Origin: CAZMCH01 sp964564735
GTDB lineage: Bacteria > Poribacteria > DTPJ01
Direction of reading: 5' to 3'
Assembly: GCA_964564735.1 (NCBI GenBank)
Contig: CAZMCH010000026.1
Location: forward strand, 1-45,345
Length of the DNA stretch: 45,345 nucleotides
The notes beneath the pieces are model-generated. The model searched no databases, had not been told where the DNA came from, and saw nothing but the letters and a program-made list of their open reading frames with translations. Both the position numbers and the translations under genes were made by a program. This document shows, in pieces, positions 7,876 through 16,663 of the stretch; positions within the stretch are counted from its first letter, which is position 1, and every line of letters starts with the position of its first letter.

Positions 7876-8634
7876 CTAATACTGCCATCTTAATAATTCT
7901 CCGTATAATTGATATCCCAAAGCCTTTGCAGTCCTTCCCGAAGCGACATTCCAAACAGCGTGGGTATATACGGGGGTTTGTCCTCTTAATAATAAAGCGT
8001 CCGTTGTTCCAGAAACAACAGCTTTTGCATAGCCTTTCTGACGATATTCTGGCAATGTCTCAACCCCAATCCAGACTAAATTATATTTTTGAGTTGCTAT
8101 CGGTGTATGTATCGTAGTCGAACGAGCAACAATTTTTCCATCAACAAATACACCAAAGGCAGTTCCATCTTTTATGCACTCATCAGGACACTTAAAATCG
8201 CTTATTTCATTCATTTCATCAATAAGCTCATGATCATCTTTTGTCAATTTTCTACATTCAGGGATATTATATTGACGAAATTGGTCTCTATCAACAAAAA
8301 GCTCAAGGCTATACACGCTTCTTAATCTACTGGAAAAATCCTTTGGAATTACACTCTTACACAATGATTCGACAATCTTTCCACCATCATCATTAAATAA
8401 CATTTTGGCATCGGTCCCATCATGGATTAATGCTGAAACTAGATCAATTAAATCAGGACGCACCGATATAATACAGCGATTAGATGAATATAAAAGCAAA
8501 AAAGGGAAAATAACGCCATAGCCCTCTTCTCTAGTTAATCTACGATCAGAAGAAACAATTTTTATTTTTCCTGACTTAATTTTATTTACAGATGTTCCCA
8601 GACATTCCGAATAAAAAGAGTCTAGTCTTTCCAT
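7876..8634 (-). CDS. GNAT-family N-acetyltransferase
   Basis: 252 residues. The C-terminal half has the GNAT acetyl-CoA-binding core: FGVFVDGKIVARS, LVWIGVETLPEYRQKGYAKAVV (the R/Q-x-x-G-x-A motif) and YTHAVWNVASGRTAKALGY. The N-terminal half is a family-specific extension without a clear motif. The substrate is unknown. I see no strong ribosome-binding site before the ATG. It lies between a membrane protein and dapB in the long operon. Confidence 0.85.
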   Translation of the reverse strand: MERLDSFYSECLGTSVNKIKSGKIKIVSSDRRLTREEGYGVIFPFLLLYSSNRCIISVRPDLIDLVSALIHDGTDAKMLFNDDGGKIVESLCKSVIPKDFSSRLRSVYSLELFVDRDQFRQYNIPECRKLTKDDHELIDEMNEISDFKCPDECIKDGTAFGVFVDGKIVARSTTIHTPIATQKYNLVWIGVETLPEYRQKGYAKAVVSGTTDALLLRGQTPVYTHAVWNVASGRTAKALGYQLYGELLRWQY

Positions 8635-8666
8635 AGTAATAATATAATCATAAATTCAGTCAATAT

Positions 8667-9065
8667 CTATTTTACAGCCCTGAAGGAACGAAGCATTAGA
8701 CCGATCCCGCCTATAAGTAAAACTAGCATGATGATCAAATTAAAAAGGCTTGTTTGTGGAAAATGAAAACTTATGCTAGTGATAATGCTTATAAATATTA
8801 TCAATGCGCCTGCAATGGTCAATATCCAGCCAATTATTGATTTTGCATCGAAAAAAAGAAACCCAATCCCAAACAAAAGAGGTATAAGGACAATGCCCCA
8901 ACTATTAAAAGGTCCCCAATTATAGCGACCAAAGAACCATAAGGTAAAAGTTCCTACCTTCACATGATTCATAAATAGGAAACCACCAACAATGGTCATA
9001 ATAAGACCCAAGAAAAAAGTAAGTATTCCACCAGATGATCCTCCTGCACCTTCAATTTTAGCCAT
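8667..9065 (-). CDS. Small integral membrane protein of unknown function
   Basis: 132 residues with four hydrophobic segments: ILTFFLGLIMTIVGGFLF, WGIVLIPLLFGIGFLFF, IIGWILTIAGALIIFISII and LFNLIIMLVLLIGGIGLML. There is no charged catalytic motif and I do not recognise a named family. It is in the middle of the operon, 21 bases after the isomerase gene. Confidence 0.7.
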   Translation of the reverse strand: MAKIEGAGGSSGGILTFFLGLIMTIVGGFLFMNHVKVGTFTLWFFGRYNWGPFNSWGIVLIPLLFGIGFLFFDAKSIIGWILTIAGALIIFISIITSISFHFPQTSLFNLIIMLVLLIGGIGLMLRSFRAVK

Positions 9066-9086
9066 TTTCCCCCTCCATCAGTAATA

Positions 9087-10484
9087 TCAAACGATAGCGC
9101 AATCAATTCCTAATATATCACCAATTTTCTTTATTGTTCCAGCCATACGACCATATACCAAAGCCTGATGATGTGAACCGCCTTCCATGCTGAATTTTGT
9201 CAGGAATTCACTTAGATCACCATCAGGGGCAAATTTGAAGTTAGGCTTGTTAATTGATGGTATCGGTGGAAAATCGACTATCTTGCCTTCTGTAATTATA
9301 AATTTCATGCGACCTTTTGCGAGAGTTGTTAAGCTAACAAGCGTTACATCACCGGGTTCGAGTGCAAATCTGAGCAATACAGGTGGCATTTTAAGGTCTG
9401 CTATACCTAGATCATCCAAAACAAGTTGAACAGGTCTGTCTTTATGTGCCATCTTCCAGTTACATTCGCCCATGTGGCTCATAAGAACGGAATTTCCGCC
9501 AAAATCCATTGTAAACATTTCAGTAAAGTTAGCCATGCCAGTAAGTTCATTCATCATTGTAACTGCGGATGCGCTTGTTATATCACCTTCTCCACCGAAG
9601 CCATAGCCTTCTGCGAGTAGTTTTGATGATGCAAGAAAAGGCAATGTTTCTAATCGTCCATCTTCCGCCACTGCTGAAAAATGAGCAGAAAATCCCTGCA
9701 TATTACGTTCTTTTAATGCGTTTCTAATTGCCCATTCAAGACGTGAACTTGATTCGTGAACGTCTTTTGTTACTTTTGGATCAACATTAAAAGTTTCATT
9801 ATCAAAAGCCATCTGCTCAATAATTTCATGATAAGGGGCATTTTCTGCCATTTCTGCGATCAACTTCATCGGTATACGCTGAACTTCAACACCAATTTGC
9901 GAAAGGAATGCTGTCTCATCGATAGAAAAGTCACCCATCTGTTCCATCGGATAACCCATTAAGCCAATACGGACATTTCGCATATATTGAGCAACTCTTG
10001 CCGCATCGCACCATGATTTTAACTCATTAAGCGTTTTTTGGTCTTTATAATGACCTGTTAGGATTTGAAATTTACAACCTGAACGGAGAAGGACGTTTGC
10101 CAAATCCTGAACGCCGTGCATTCCATGATTCTTGAATGTTACGTCTGATGGTGAGTCCTGTGTTATTGCATATTCTTGTTGTGTATTATAAATCAATATT
10201 GGTAATTTCGTTTTATTGAGAGCAGGAAGAGCAATATGACTAGGGGCATAAGTCAATAAAACGGTCATTAAAAGGTCGACATTTTCACTCTCGAATTTTG
10301 CTACTGCTTCATTAACAAGTTCACGAGTATTACATATTCCCGGAAAGATTACATCTGCAAAAGGCGACATTGTATCAATAAGTTTATCTGCAAATTCAGC
10401 CATTGCAGGCTTAACTTCTGGGAAACGATCATATAATTTTAACATTAGCCCTAAGAAACCGACACGCGCTTTTTTTGTTTGCAT
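9087..10484 (-). CDS. L-arabinose/L-fucose isomerase-like protein
   Basis: 465 residues, close to AraA length. The Rossmann-like N-terminal domains are seen in DVIFPGICNTRELVNEAV and LLMTVLLTYAPSHIALPAL. Metal-site regions resembling AraA are visible as GYGFGGEGDITSASAV, MDFGGNSVLMSHMGECNW and, near the end, MEGGSHHQALVYG. Family members interconvert aldose and ketose sugars with Mn2+ in the cytoplasm; the specific sugar is not clear. Its ATG overlaps the acetate kinase stop by one base (TAATG), so translation is coupled. Confidence 0.82.
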   Translation of the reverse strand: MQTKKARVGFLGLMLKLYDRFPEVKPAMAEFADKLIDTMSPFADVIFPGICNTRELVNEAVAKFESENVDLLMTVLLTYAPSHIALPALNKTKLPILIYNTQQEYAITQDSPSDVTFKNHGMHGVQDLANVLLRSGCKFQILTGHYKDQKTLNELKSWCDAARVAQYMRNVRIGLMGYPMEQMGDFSIDETAFLSQIGVEVQRIPMKLIAEMAENAPYHEIIEQMAFDNETFNVDPKVTKDVHESSSRLEWAIRNALKERNMQGFSAHFSAVAEDGRLETLPFLASSKLLAEGYGFGGEGDITSASAVTMMNELTGMANFTEMFTMDFGGNSVLMSHMGECNWKMAHKDRPVQLVLDDLGIADLKMPPVLLRFALEPGDVTLVSLTTLAKGRMKFIITEGKIVDFPPIPSINKPNFKFAPDGDLSEFLTKFSMEGGSHHQALVYGRMAGTIKKIGDILGIDCAIV

Positions 10485-11686
10485 TATAATCTCCCTTCTG
10501 TAATATTAATTGTATCTCTTGCGATTAATAATTCCTCATTTGTAGATATAACTAAAACTTTTACTGTGGAATCGTCTGTACTGATAATGGAATTTCGTTC
10601 ATTTTTATCATTTCGTTTATCATCAATCTTTACACCAAGAAATTCAAGTCTTTCGCATACCATAGCACGTATTTTAGCAGAATTTTCACCAATACCTGCT
10701 GTGAATACAATAGCATCCAACCCACCCATAGAGGTTGCATAAGCACCTATGTATTTTCTTATTCTATAGACAAAGCTGTCAATAGTTGTGTTTGCTCTTT
10801 TATTACCATCTTTTGCGGATTTGAGAATATCCCTCATATCCCTGCTTATTCCCGATAATCCCAAAAGTCCGCTATCTCTATTAAGCATTGAGTTTATATC
10901 TTGAACAGAAAGCCCAACACGTTCTATAAGATAGAATATTATTGCAGGATCAATATCGCCTGATCTTGTTCCCATTATAAGCCCTTCAAGCGGAGTGAAT
11001 CCCATACTTGTATCAATGGATTTGCCATTTTTTACAGCAGTTATACTACAACCGTTACCAAGATGGCATGTAATCATCTTTAATTCAATAAGAGGCTTTC
11101 CAATAATCTCCGAAGCCATGCCTGCAACGTATCTATGCGAAGTGCCATGAAAGCCATATCTTCTTATTGCATATTCTTCATATAGCCTGTAAGGTATGGC
11201 GTAAAGATAGGCTTCTTCGGGAATAGTCAGGTGAAATGAGGTGTCAAATACAGCAACCTGTTTAATGTCTGGAAGCAATTTTTTGCAAGCATGTATTCCC
11301 ATCAAGTTTGGTGGATTATGAAGGGGGGCGAGAACAAAGCAATCTCTTATAATTTCCTCAACTTCTGAATCTATCAGGACAGAAGCGGATATTTTTTCTC
11401 CGCCATGAACGACACGATGACCAATTGCATATATATCATTAATATCTTTTATAACACCATGTTTATGGTGAGTAAGTGCCATTATAACTTGATTTAGTGC
11501 AGTTTCATAATTGGGAATTTCTATCTCTAGCTTGATTCCATTTTTATTAAGGGGATGATAAGAAAGTGTTGAGCCTTTGAGTCCTATTCTATCAACCATG
11601 CCTTCTGCAAGAGAACTTTCGTCTCTCATGTCAAAAAACTTATATTTAACAGAAGAACTACCTGCATTTATAACAAGAACATTCAT
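10484..11686 (-). CDS. ackA: Acetate kinase
   Basis: 400 residues, the normal length. It interconverts acetyl phosphate plus ADP with acetate plus ATP. Hallmarks are VINAGSSSVKYKFF at the start, YAIGHRVVHGGE, the catalytic-aspartate region AVFDTSFHLTIPEEAYLYA, RYGFHGTSHRYV, CHLGNGCS and FTAGIGENSAKIR. GGAG lies 7 bases before the ATG. It follows the glycyl radical enzyme by 36 bases, which suggests the radical enzyme's product is converted to an acyl phosphate. No phosphotransacetylase is in the window. Confidence 0.97.
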   Translation of the reverse strand: MNVLVINAGSSSVKYKFFDMRDESSLAEGMVDRIGLKGSTLSYHPLNKNGIKLEIEIPNYETALNQVIMALTHHKHGVIKDINDIYAIGHRVVHGGEKISASVLIDSEVEEIIRDCFVLAPLHNPPNLMGIHACKKLLPDIKQVAVFDTSFHLTIPEEAYLYAIPYRLYEEYAIRRYGFHGTSHRYVAGMASEIIGKPLIELKMITCHLGNGCSITAVKNGKSIDTSMGFTPLEGLIMGTRSGDIDPAIIFYLIERVGLSVQDINSMLNRDSGLLGLSGISRDMRDILKSAKDGNKRANTTIDSFVYRIRKYIGAYATSMGGLDAIVFTAGIGENSAKIRAMVCERLEFLGVKIDDKRNDKNERNSIISTDDSTVKVLVISTNEELLIARDTINITEGRL

Positions 11687-11722
11687 AAAAAAACTCCATA
11701 ATGGAATTATAACCCCATTATC

Positions 11723-13936
11723 TCATAGTCCCATCTCCGAACGGGTAATCATATCATCCTGAAAAGACTTGTCTAGCTGTGTAAAGTATGCACTGAACCC
11801 ACCGACACGAACCATCAATGAACGATATGACTCTGGGTCTTTTTGTGCTGCTTTCATATCTTCGGTGCTTGCGATTGATATTTGCAGTTGCTGACCACCC
11901 TCTCGGAAGTATGTCTCAATTACTGATTGCAGGTTTTTTCTGCCTTCAATACTTTGGACTACTTTTGGCGAAAATCTCAGACTTAGAGCCATAGGACCAT
12001 GCGCTTTACAATGCGGAAGTTTCAGGACAGAGATCAATGTTGGTGTAAGCCCTTGAATGTTTCGTCCTTGAGCAGGACCCGTGCAGTCAGCGATGGCTTC
12101 ACCTTTTCGCCTTCCATCTGGAGTTGCATTTGTCTGTGAACCATAGGCAACAGCACCAGACCAGCCAATTATATCCATACCCCATGGACCACCAAAATAG
12201 GTTTTGTGAGATTTTATGTATTCGTTGACTCTGTCAAATTCCTTTGCAGTGAAGTCATCAACTTCCTTTATATCATTGCCAAACTTGGGTAACTTATGGA
12301 GAAAATAAAGTCTCAAAGATTCGTTATTTTCCCAATTGGAATTTAAAATGTCCACAAGCTCTTTAAGAGATACCTTTTTTTCCTCATAAATACCTTTTTT
12401 TATTGCTATAAGAGAATCGGTTGTAGTTGTAAGTCCGACCATATCAACCATACCCTCAGAATAATCTGCGCCTCCGCCATGCCAATCAAGTCCTTTTTCA
12501 ACGCATGAATAGGTTAATAGCGATCTGAAGAAGTCAAAAGCATGATCTTTATTATATTCCCTGCGTCTATTGACTGAATTTATGCGACCTGTAATATGAT
12601 GATTCATTTGTTTGCGATATGCTTCCTCAAATTCATCATAGGTTGCAAATGATGACGGATCGCCTGTTTCTAGTCCGTCTTTATGACCAGTAAAAGGATC
12701 AATCCCGTTATTGAGAGCATATTCCAAAGGCTTTGCAGAATTTATAACAACATCCTCATAATTGCCATGTCCACGACCATGCGGATATGTTTGACCACAG
12801 CCAACAAATGTATATTCCCTAGCGTCCTCAAGGGATATTCCTCTCTCAACCATTGCGGGAATTATGGCTTCGTCATTCACAAAAGCAGGATAACTACCGC
12901 CTTCTGCAATAGTTTCGCTTGCCAATTTGAATACTTCTGGATTAATATTTTTATGCCATCTAAAAGCTGTTCTTGGCGATAGGATGCGCAATTTTCTTAT
13001 AGCGTTTAGACAGAGAAATGAAAGCTCATTTGTTGCATCTGAACCATCTCTGAGTTGTCCGCAGATAGTTGCGCCATAGGCAGTCTTTTCCTCTAGCTTC
13101 AGCCATAGACAGTCAACCAATTCCTGCGCTTCCTCAAATGTTATTGAGCCATTATCTAAATCTCTTTTTAATGGCGGATATAAGTATCTGTCAATAGCAC
13201 CGGGGGAATCGTGTCCGCCAAATGTAGAGAATGCAAAATAGAATAGCTGGACTGCCTCATGGAAAGATTGAGGGGCGTTTTCAGCGATATTATGGCAGAT
13301 AGATGCAATCTGCAAAAGTTCCCTTTGCCTACCAGGATCGTTTTCATTCATCGCATATTTCTCAGCTGTGAGAGCATGGGCTTTAATGTATCCTGAAAAT
13401 CCATCAAGCACGATCAAAAGTGCATCATACCAGTTGGCACAGTTCGGATTTATGGCTGTATTTATCTCTTTCCAATTCCTGACATATTCTTTCATGCCTG
13501 ATATTCCCATTGAGATAATGCGCTCATAGGCTAATGCCGCATGGCAGGTCATAGGCAGAGATTGACTATTCTTTGATGACCAATCATTCCAATATTGTTC
13601 TATTTCAGCGATCTTTGATTCTGATTCGGGATGTTGGGCAACAATAAAGCCTTTTCGCCAGCTCAAAAAGCGAATACCATTTCCAAATGGAGATGGAACG
13701 CCTACCATGACGGAGCATAGCGCATCATTGCCAATTATGAGTTCACTTTGCTTAATAAATGGCTTTGCGGATTTTAGCTCTTCCGCTTGTGCATGGGCAA
13801 GGCGAAGCCTATAATCCATACCTTCATATTCTCTAAAAGCATCATAAAAAGGTTCTACCCATATTGTTTCAACATGATCAAAAAGATGATTTTTTAGCGT
13901 TTCAATGCGATCAATTAACAATTCAACTTGTCCCAT
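11723..13936 (-). CDS. Glycyl radical enzyme of the pyruvate formate-lyase (PflD-like) superfamily
   Basis: About 737 residues. The C-terminal radical loop VRVGGFSAYF puts the radical on Gly713; the thiyl-radical cysteine is Cys380 in FVGCGQTYPHG. Most glycyl radical eliminases have GCVE and true PFL has CC, so GCGQ leaves the reaction open: lyase, dehydratase or decarboxylase. Other family landmarks are FHEAVQLFYF, SPRTAFRWHKNINPEVF and PDGRRKGEAIADCTGPAQG. The ATG at 13936 is used because TTTGGAG precedes it; a TTG seven codons earlier would bury that site. No radical-SAM activating enzyme is encoded in the window although one is required. First gene of the operon. Confidence 0.9.
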   Translation of the reverse strand: MGQVELLIDRIETLKNHLFDHVETIWVEPFYDAFREYEGMDYRLRLAHAQAEELKSAKPFIKQSELIIGNDALCSVMVGVPSPFGNGIRFLSWRKGFIVAQHPESESKIAEIEQYWNDWSSKNSQSLPMTCHAALAYERIISMGISGMKEYVRNWKEINTAINPNCANWYDALLIVLDGFSGYIKAHALTAEKYAMNENDPGRQRELLQIASICHNIAENAPQSFHEAVQLFYFAFSTFGGHDSPGAIDRYLYPPLKRDLDNGSITFEEAQELVDCLWLKLEEKTAYGATICGQLRDGSDATNELSFLCLNAIRKLRILSPRTAFRWHKNINPEVFKLASETIAEGGSYPAFVNDEAIIPAMVERGISLEDAREYTFVGCGQTYPHGRGHGNYEDVVINSAKPLEYALNNGIDPFTGHKDGLETGDPSSFATYDEFEEAYRKQMNHHITGRINSVNRRREYNKDHAFDFFRSLLTYSCVEKGLDWHGGGADYSEGMVDMVGLTTTTDSLIAIKKGIYEEKKVSLKELVDILNSNWENNESLRLYFLHKLPKFGNDIKEVDDFTAKEFDRVNEYIKSHKTYFGGPWGMDIIGWSGAVAYGSQTNATPDGRRKGEAIADCTGPAQGRNIQGLTPTLISVLKLPHCKAHGPMALSLRFSPKVVQSIEGRKNLQSVIETYFREGGQQLQISIASTEDMKAAQKDPESYRSLMVRVGGFSAYFTQLDKSFQDDMITRSEMGL

Positions 13937-14031
13937 ATTTATACTCCAAAAACTCAAAATTCATTTTCTATGTATTTTGACTTGCCAACAATAATAATAT
14001 ATAATGATTAAAACATCAGCACTAGACAATA

Positions 14032-14060
14032 ATTCTACATAACAGTAACCAGAAAGTCAA
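14032..14060 (-). promoter_or_regulatory. Sigma-70 promoter for the glycyl radical enzyme operon
   Basis: On the minus strand TTGACT (14055-14060), a 17-base spacer and TAGAAT (14032-14037), about 95 bases upstream of the start of the glycyl radical enzyme. It could drive all eight co-directional genes down to 5403, since no intergenic gap in that run exceeds 36 bases. Confidence 0.75.
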
Positions 14061-14160
14061 CACAATTCCCAAAAAATGCGCTTTACCAAAAATTTCTTGT
14101 TACATTTTTGCCAATTTCTGCGCCTTATATATTGAGAATAGTATTAAGGGAGTGTAAGAA

Positions 14161-15813
14161 ATGCGGACAGATGACGGTAGCATAATATATGATTGCCTCA
14201 ACGGAAAGCCAGAAGCCTTTGGTATGCTTATTGATAAATACAAAGAAGGCATATATGCTTTTGTATATTCTGAGATTCGCAACTTTCAAGATGCGCAGGA
14301 TGTAACGCAGGAAGTCTTTATTCAGGCTTATCAGGATTTGCGAAATCTTAAAAGATGGGAAAGCTTTTCTTTCTGGTTATACCGAATAGCCCGTAGAAAG
14401 TGCATATCTTGGTTTAGAAATAGGGCAAAGCGTGTTGACCACGATTTTATTGATGATCAAGAGCAAAGCAAAATAGATATACCATCACTAAAATCATATC
14501 AAGATGACCGATTGGCTGAGTCTGTCCAAGAGGCATTAGATACACTACCGAATATTTATCGTGAAGCTTTGATACTCCATTATTTTGGTGGTATGAAAAG
14601 CGAGGAGATAGCGGAATCGCTTGGAATTTCACCAACTGCTATCAGGATGAGATTAAGCAGGGCAAGAGAGCAATTAAAGGAGGAGATGGTTGCTATGATG
14701 GATATGGCTTTTGATAGGCAAAGGCTAAAGGCGGGCTTTACATTTAGAATAGTTGAGGCGATAAAACAGGTCAAGATACAGTCAATTTCACAACCAAAAG
14801 GTTTGCCTTGGGGATTATCATTGGGTGCAGGGATTATATTTGCAGTTTTGATGTTGGGTCAGCATATAATTATAAGTCTGCCTGATATTGCAATGGGATT
14901 GCCATTGCCAAGCGATACGAAGATATTAAAGGTCGGTGAGATACCTGTTGATGCTGTGAAAATCTCAACAATAACGTCCATTGCAGATAAAGGCGATGGG
15001 AAAGGTTTAGCACCCGATCCGAAAGGGCAGGAAAATGCCTTCTTCATGGCTCCGCAAGGCGAAGGTGGATGGGTCAAAAAGGCGGATATGCCATTCAAAA
15101 ACACCTTTTCTCCAGCGTGTGAATTTGGTGGAAAAATCTACCTATTCCGTTTTTTTGGAGGATTAAGAGTATATGACCCTGAAACTGACAAATGGACAGA
15201 AAAAAACACAAAAGAAGCTGTATGTGATGGTAGTGCTGTTGTTTTTGGGGATAAAATATATGTGCTTGTTGAAACAGGATTTATTTATAAGTATGACCCC
15301 AATTTAGATACATGGGTGAAAAAATCCAAATCACAATTCCCAAAAAGAGCTTCATCTTTAGTAAATACAAATGGGAAAATATATGCTATTGGCGGAGCTA
15401 CTTTGGAAAACTCTGTATTTTCAATTGTGGAGGAATATGATCCTTCCAATGATACATGGACTAGGAAAAATGATTTGCCATCAAACAGAGCTTGGGGTTC
15501 TGCCTGCGCTATTAATGACAAAATATATTATTTCGGTGGAGTAGATAATGTTAATGCCTTTTCTACAACTTTTGAGTATGACCCCAAAAATGATGAATGG
15601 ACAAAGGGCCTCAACATGCCTACTGCCAGATATAGTCTAGCTACTGTTGCTTACAGGGATAAAATAATAGCTCTTGGTGGAAATACAGCATTAGATATTT
15701 TTAATCGTGATGGAATATCAACCGTTGAGGAATTTGATCCGGGCTTTATATCAAAAAGCGTTGACCCAAACGTGAAACTCCCTCATACATGGGGAACGCT
15801 CAAGGCGAAATAG
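14161..15813 (+). CDS. ECF sigma factor fused to a membrane helix and a Kelch beta-propeller
   Basis: 550 residues in three parts. Residues 1-180 are an ECF sigma-70 factor: region 2 (DAQDVTQEVFIQAYQDL, then FSFWLYRIARRKCISWFR) and region 4 (ALDTLPNIYREALILHYFGG, GISPTAIRMRLSRAREQL). Residues about 217-240 form one membrane helix (LSLGAGIIFAVLMLGQHIII). After a linker, residues 304-530 hold about five Kelch-type blades (EFGGKIYLF, YDPETDKWTEK, NGKIYAIGG, YDPSNDTWTRK, DKIYYFGGV, YDPKNDEWTKG). The topology implies cytoplasmic sigma and extracytoplasmic propeller, so it could be a one-protein transmembrane transcriptional switch. The protein ends in KLPHTWGTLKAK, a tail shared with other genes nearby. 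GGGAG lies before the ATG. No separate anti-sigma gene is present. Confidence 0.9.
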   Translation: MRTDDGSIIYDCLNGKPEAFGMLIDKYKEGIYAFVYSEIRNFQDAQDVTQEVFIQAYQDLRNLKRWESFSFWLYRIARRKCISWFRNRAKRVDHDFIDDQEQSKIDIPSLKSYQDDRLAESVQEALDTLPNIYREALILHYFGGMKSEEIAESLGISPTAIRMRLSRAREQLKEEMVAMMDMAFDRQRLKAGFTFRIVEAIKQVKIQSISQPKGLPWGLSLGAGIIFAVLMLGQHIIISLPDIAMGLPLPSDTKILKVGEIPVDAVKISTITSIADKGDGKGLAPDPKGQENAFFMAPQGEGGWVKKADMPFKNTFSPACEFGGKIYLFRFFGGLRVYDPETDKWTEKNTKEAVCDGSAVVFGDKIYVLVETGFIYKYDPNLDTWVKKSKSQFPKRASSLVNTNGKIYAIGGATLENSVFSIVEEYDPSNDTWTRKNDLPSNRAWGSACAINDKIYYFGGVDNVNAFSTTFEYDPKNDEWTKGLNMPTARYSLATVAYRDKIIALGGNTALDIFNRDGISTVEEFDPGFISKSVDPNVKLPHTWGTLKAK

Positions 15814-15816
15814 GTG

Positions 15817-15845
15817 TTGATTGTTATTCAGTTTTAATGTATATT
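15817..15845 (+). promoter_or_regulatory. Sigma-70 promoter for the DUF2281/PemK pair
   Basis: TTGATT (15817-15822), a 17-base spacer and TATATT (15840-15845), directly after the stop of the sigma-Kelch gene and about 50 bases before the antitoxin ATG. Confidence 0.55.
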
Positions 15846-15896
15846 AAATACAGCGTAACTATTATCTATGAACAGACAATTTTAAGAGAAATTAAA

Positions 15897-16121
15897 ATGG
15901 CTATTGCTGAAAAAATCCATGAGTATATTAAGGAACTTCCGGAGCCTTTTCAAGAGGAAGCACTTGATTTTATTGAATATCTCTTGATGAAGGCAAAATC
16001 CAAATCTGCGCAACAGGAGGATGAAAGCTGGTCATTCTTGTCTTTAACGTCAGCGATGAGGGGCATGGAAGATGAAGATAGCCCATCATATACAAACGCT
16101 GATATAAAGGTTGTTTTCTGA
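15897..16121 (+). CDS. DUF2281-type antitoxin
   Basis: 74 residues. The N-terminal IAEKIHEYIKELPEPFQEE and ALDFIEYLLMKAKSK match the short amphipathic pattern of DUF2281 proteins. The C-terminal half is acidic (SAMRGMEDEDSPSYTNADIK), as expected for a toxin-neutralising tail. The ATG at 15897 begins the conserved region; an upstream in-frame ATG would start inside the previous gene. Its stop overlaps the toxin's ATG by one base (TGATG), the usual antitoxin-first coupled layout. Confidence 0.75.
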   Translation: MAIAEKIHEYIKELPEPFQEEALDFIEYLLMKAKSKSAQQEDESWSFLSLTSAMRGMEDEDSPSYTNADIKVVF

Positions 16122-16465
16122 TGAAGCAAGCTGGGCAAATTGTATTGTTTAAGTTTCCACAAGCCGATTTAGAGCAAGGCAAACTTCGACCTGCTTTGTT
16201 GATTAATAAGTTGCCCGGCGATTATGATGATTGGCTTATATGTATGATTTCATCGCAAATGCATCATTACGTTTCGGGCTTTGATGAGATCATCCAAGAA
16301 GATGATCCTGATTTTGTGGAAAGCGGATTAAAAACAGCTAGCGTAATCAAAATAGGACGTCTTGCAGTAGTTGATGGAAATATGCTTCTAGGGGCAACAG
16401 GCAAAATTGCATCCGATAGGCTTCGTCGTATTAAAACTCGTTTGGCTGATTGGCTTGTAAAGTAA
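16121..16465 (+). CDS. PemK/MazF-like toxin (endoribonuclease type)
   Basis: 114 residues, the size of MazF-fold toxins. GQIVLFKFPQADLEQGKLRPALLIN is split here as GQIVLFKFPQADLE and KLRPALLINKLPG, the strand-loop-strand typical of PemK/MazF (normally G-x-I-x-x-x-x-F followed by K-x-R-P-x-x-V). SVIKIGRLAVVDGNML and LGATGKIASDRLRRIKTRL complete the fold. Family members cleave mRNA; activity here is inferred. Coupled to the DUF2281 gene. Two stop codons in a row end it (16463-16468). Confidence 0.82.
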   Translation: MKQAGQIVLFKFPQADLEQGKLRPALLINKLPGDYDDWLICMISSQMHHYVSGFDEIIQEDDPDFVESGLKTASVIKIGRLAVVDGNMLLGATGKIASDRLRRIKTRLADWLVK

Positions 16466-16468
16466 TAA

Positions 16469-16513
16469 GGCGGAAAACTCCCGCCGACATGAGGCGGACT
16501 CAAAGCGAAATAG
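16469..16513 (+). pseudogene. Relic protein tail of the KLPxTWGxLKAK type
   Basis: Directly after the toxin's double stop, in the same frame, the codons read G-G-K-L-P-P-T-stop-G-G-L-K-A-K-stop. The internal stop TGA stands where the motif needs W (TGG). The last 39 bases (16475-16513) match 30 of 39 bases of the 3' end of the sigma-Kelch gene (15775-15813). This looks like the 3' remnant of a second gene with the same C-terminal tail. Confidence 0.6.
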
Positions 16514-16594
16514 ATCGCTGTCTAACACTTATCAGAGACAAGAGAAATCAAAGAATGTAAAGCATTATTAACAGATTCCTCTATCTATTTCGCT
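16504..16594. repeat. 11-bp inverted repeat downstream of the toxin gene
   Basis: AGCGAAATAGA at 16504-16514 and its exact reverse complement at 16584-16594, separated by 69 bases. The left arm overlaps the relic tail and its stop codon. The rest of 16514-16663 holds nothing recognisable. Confidence 0.5.
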
Positions 16595-16663
16595 TATATA
16601 TTATCCATTCTCTATGATTAACCCTTTTGCGATGGAAGATGAAAAAGTGTGTCTTTAAATAAA

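Noticed and set aside
8930..8945. A second match to the MITE end (ACCAAAGAACC)
   Set aside because: It lies inside the membrane-protein gene, codes for part of its sequence, and has no partner end or duplication.
16469..16485. GC-rich hairpin GGCGG/CCGCC as terminator of the toxin gene
   Set aside because: Only 5 bp with no T-run, and the bases are better explained as codons of the relic tail.
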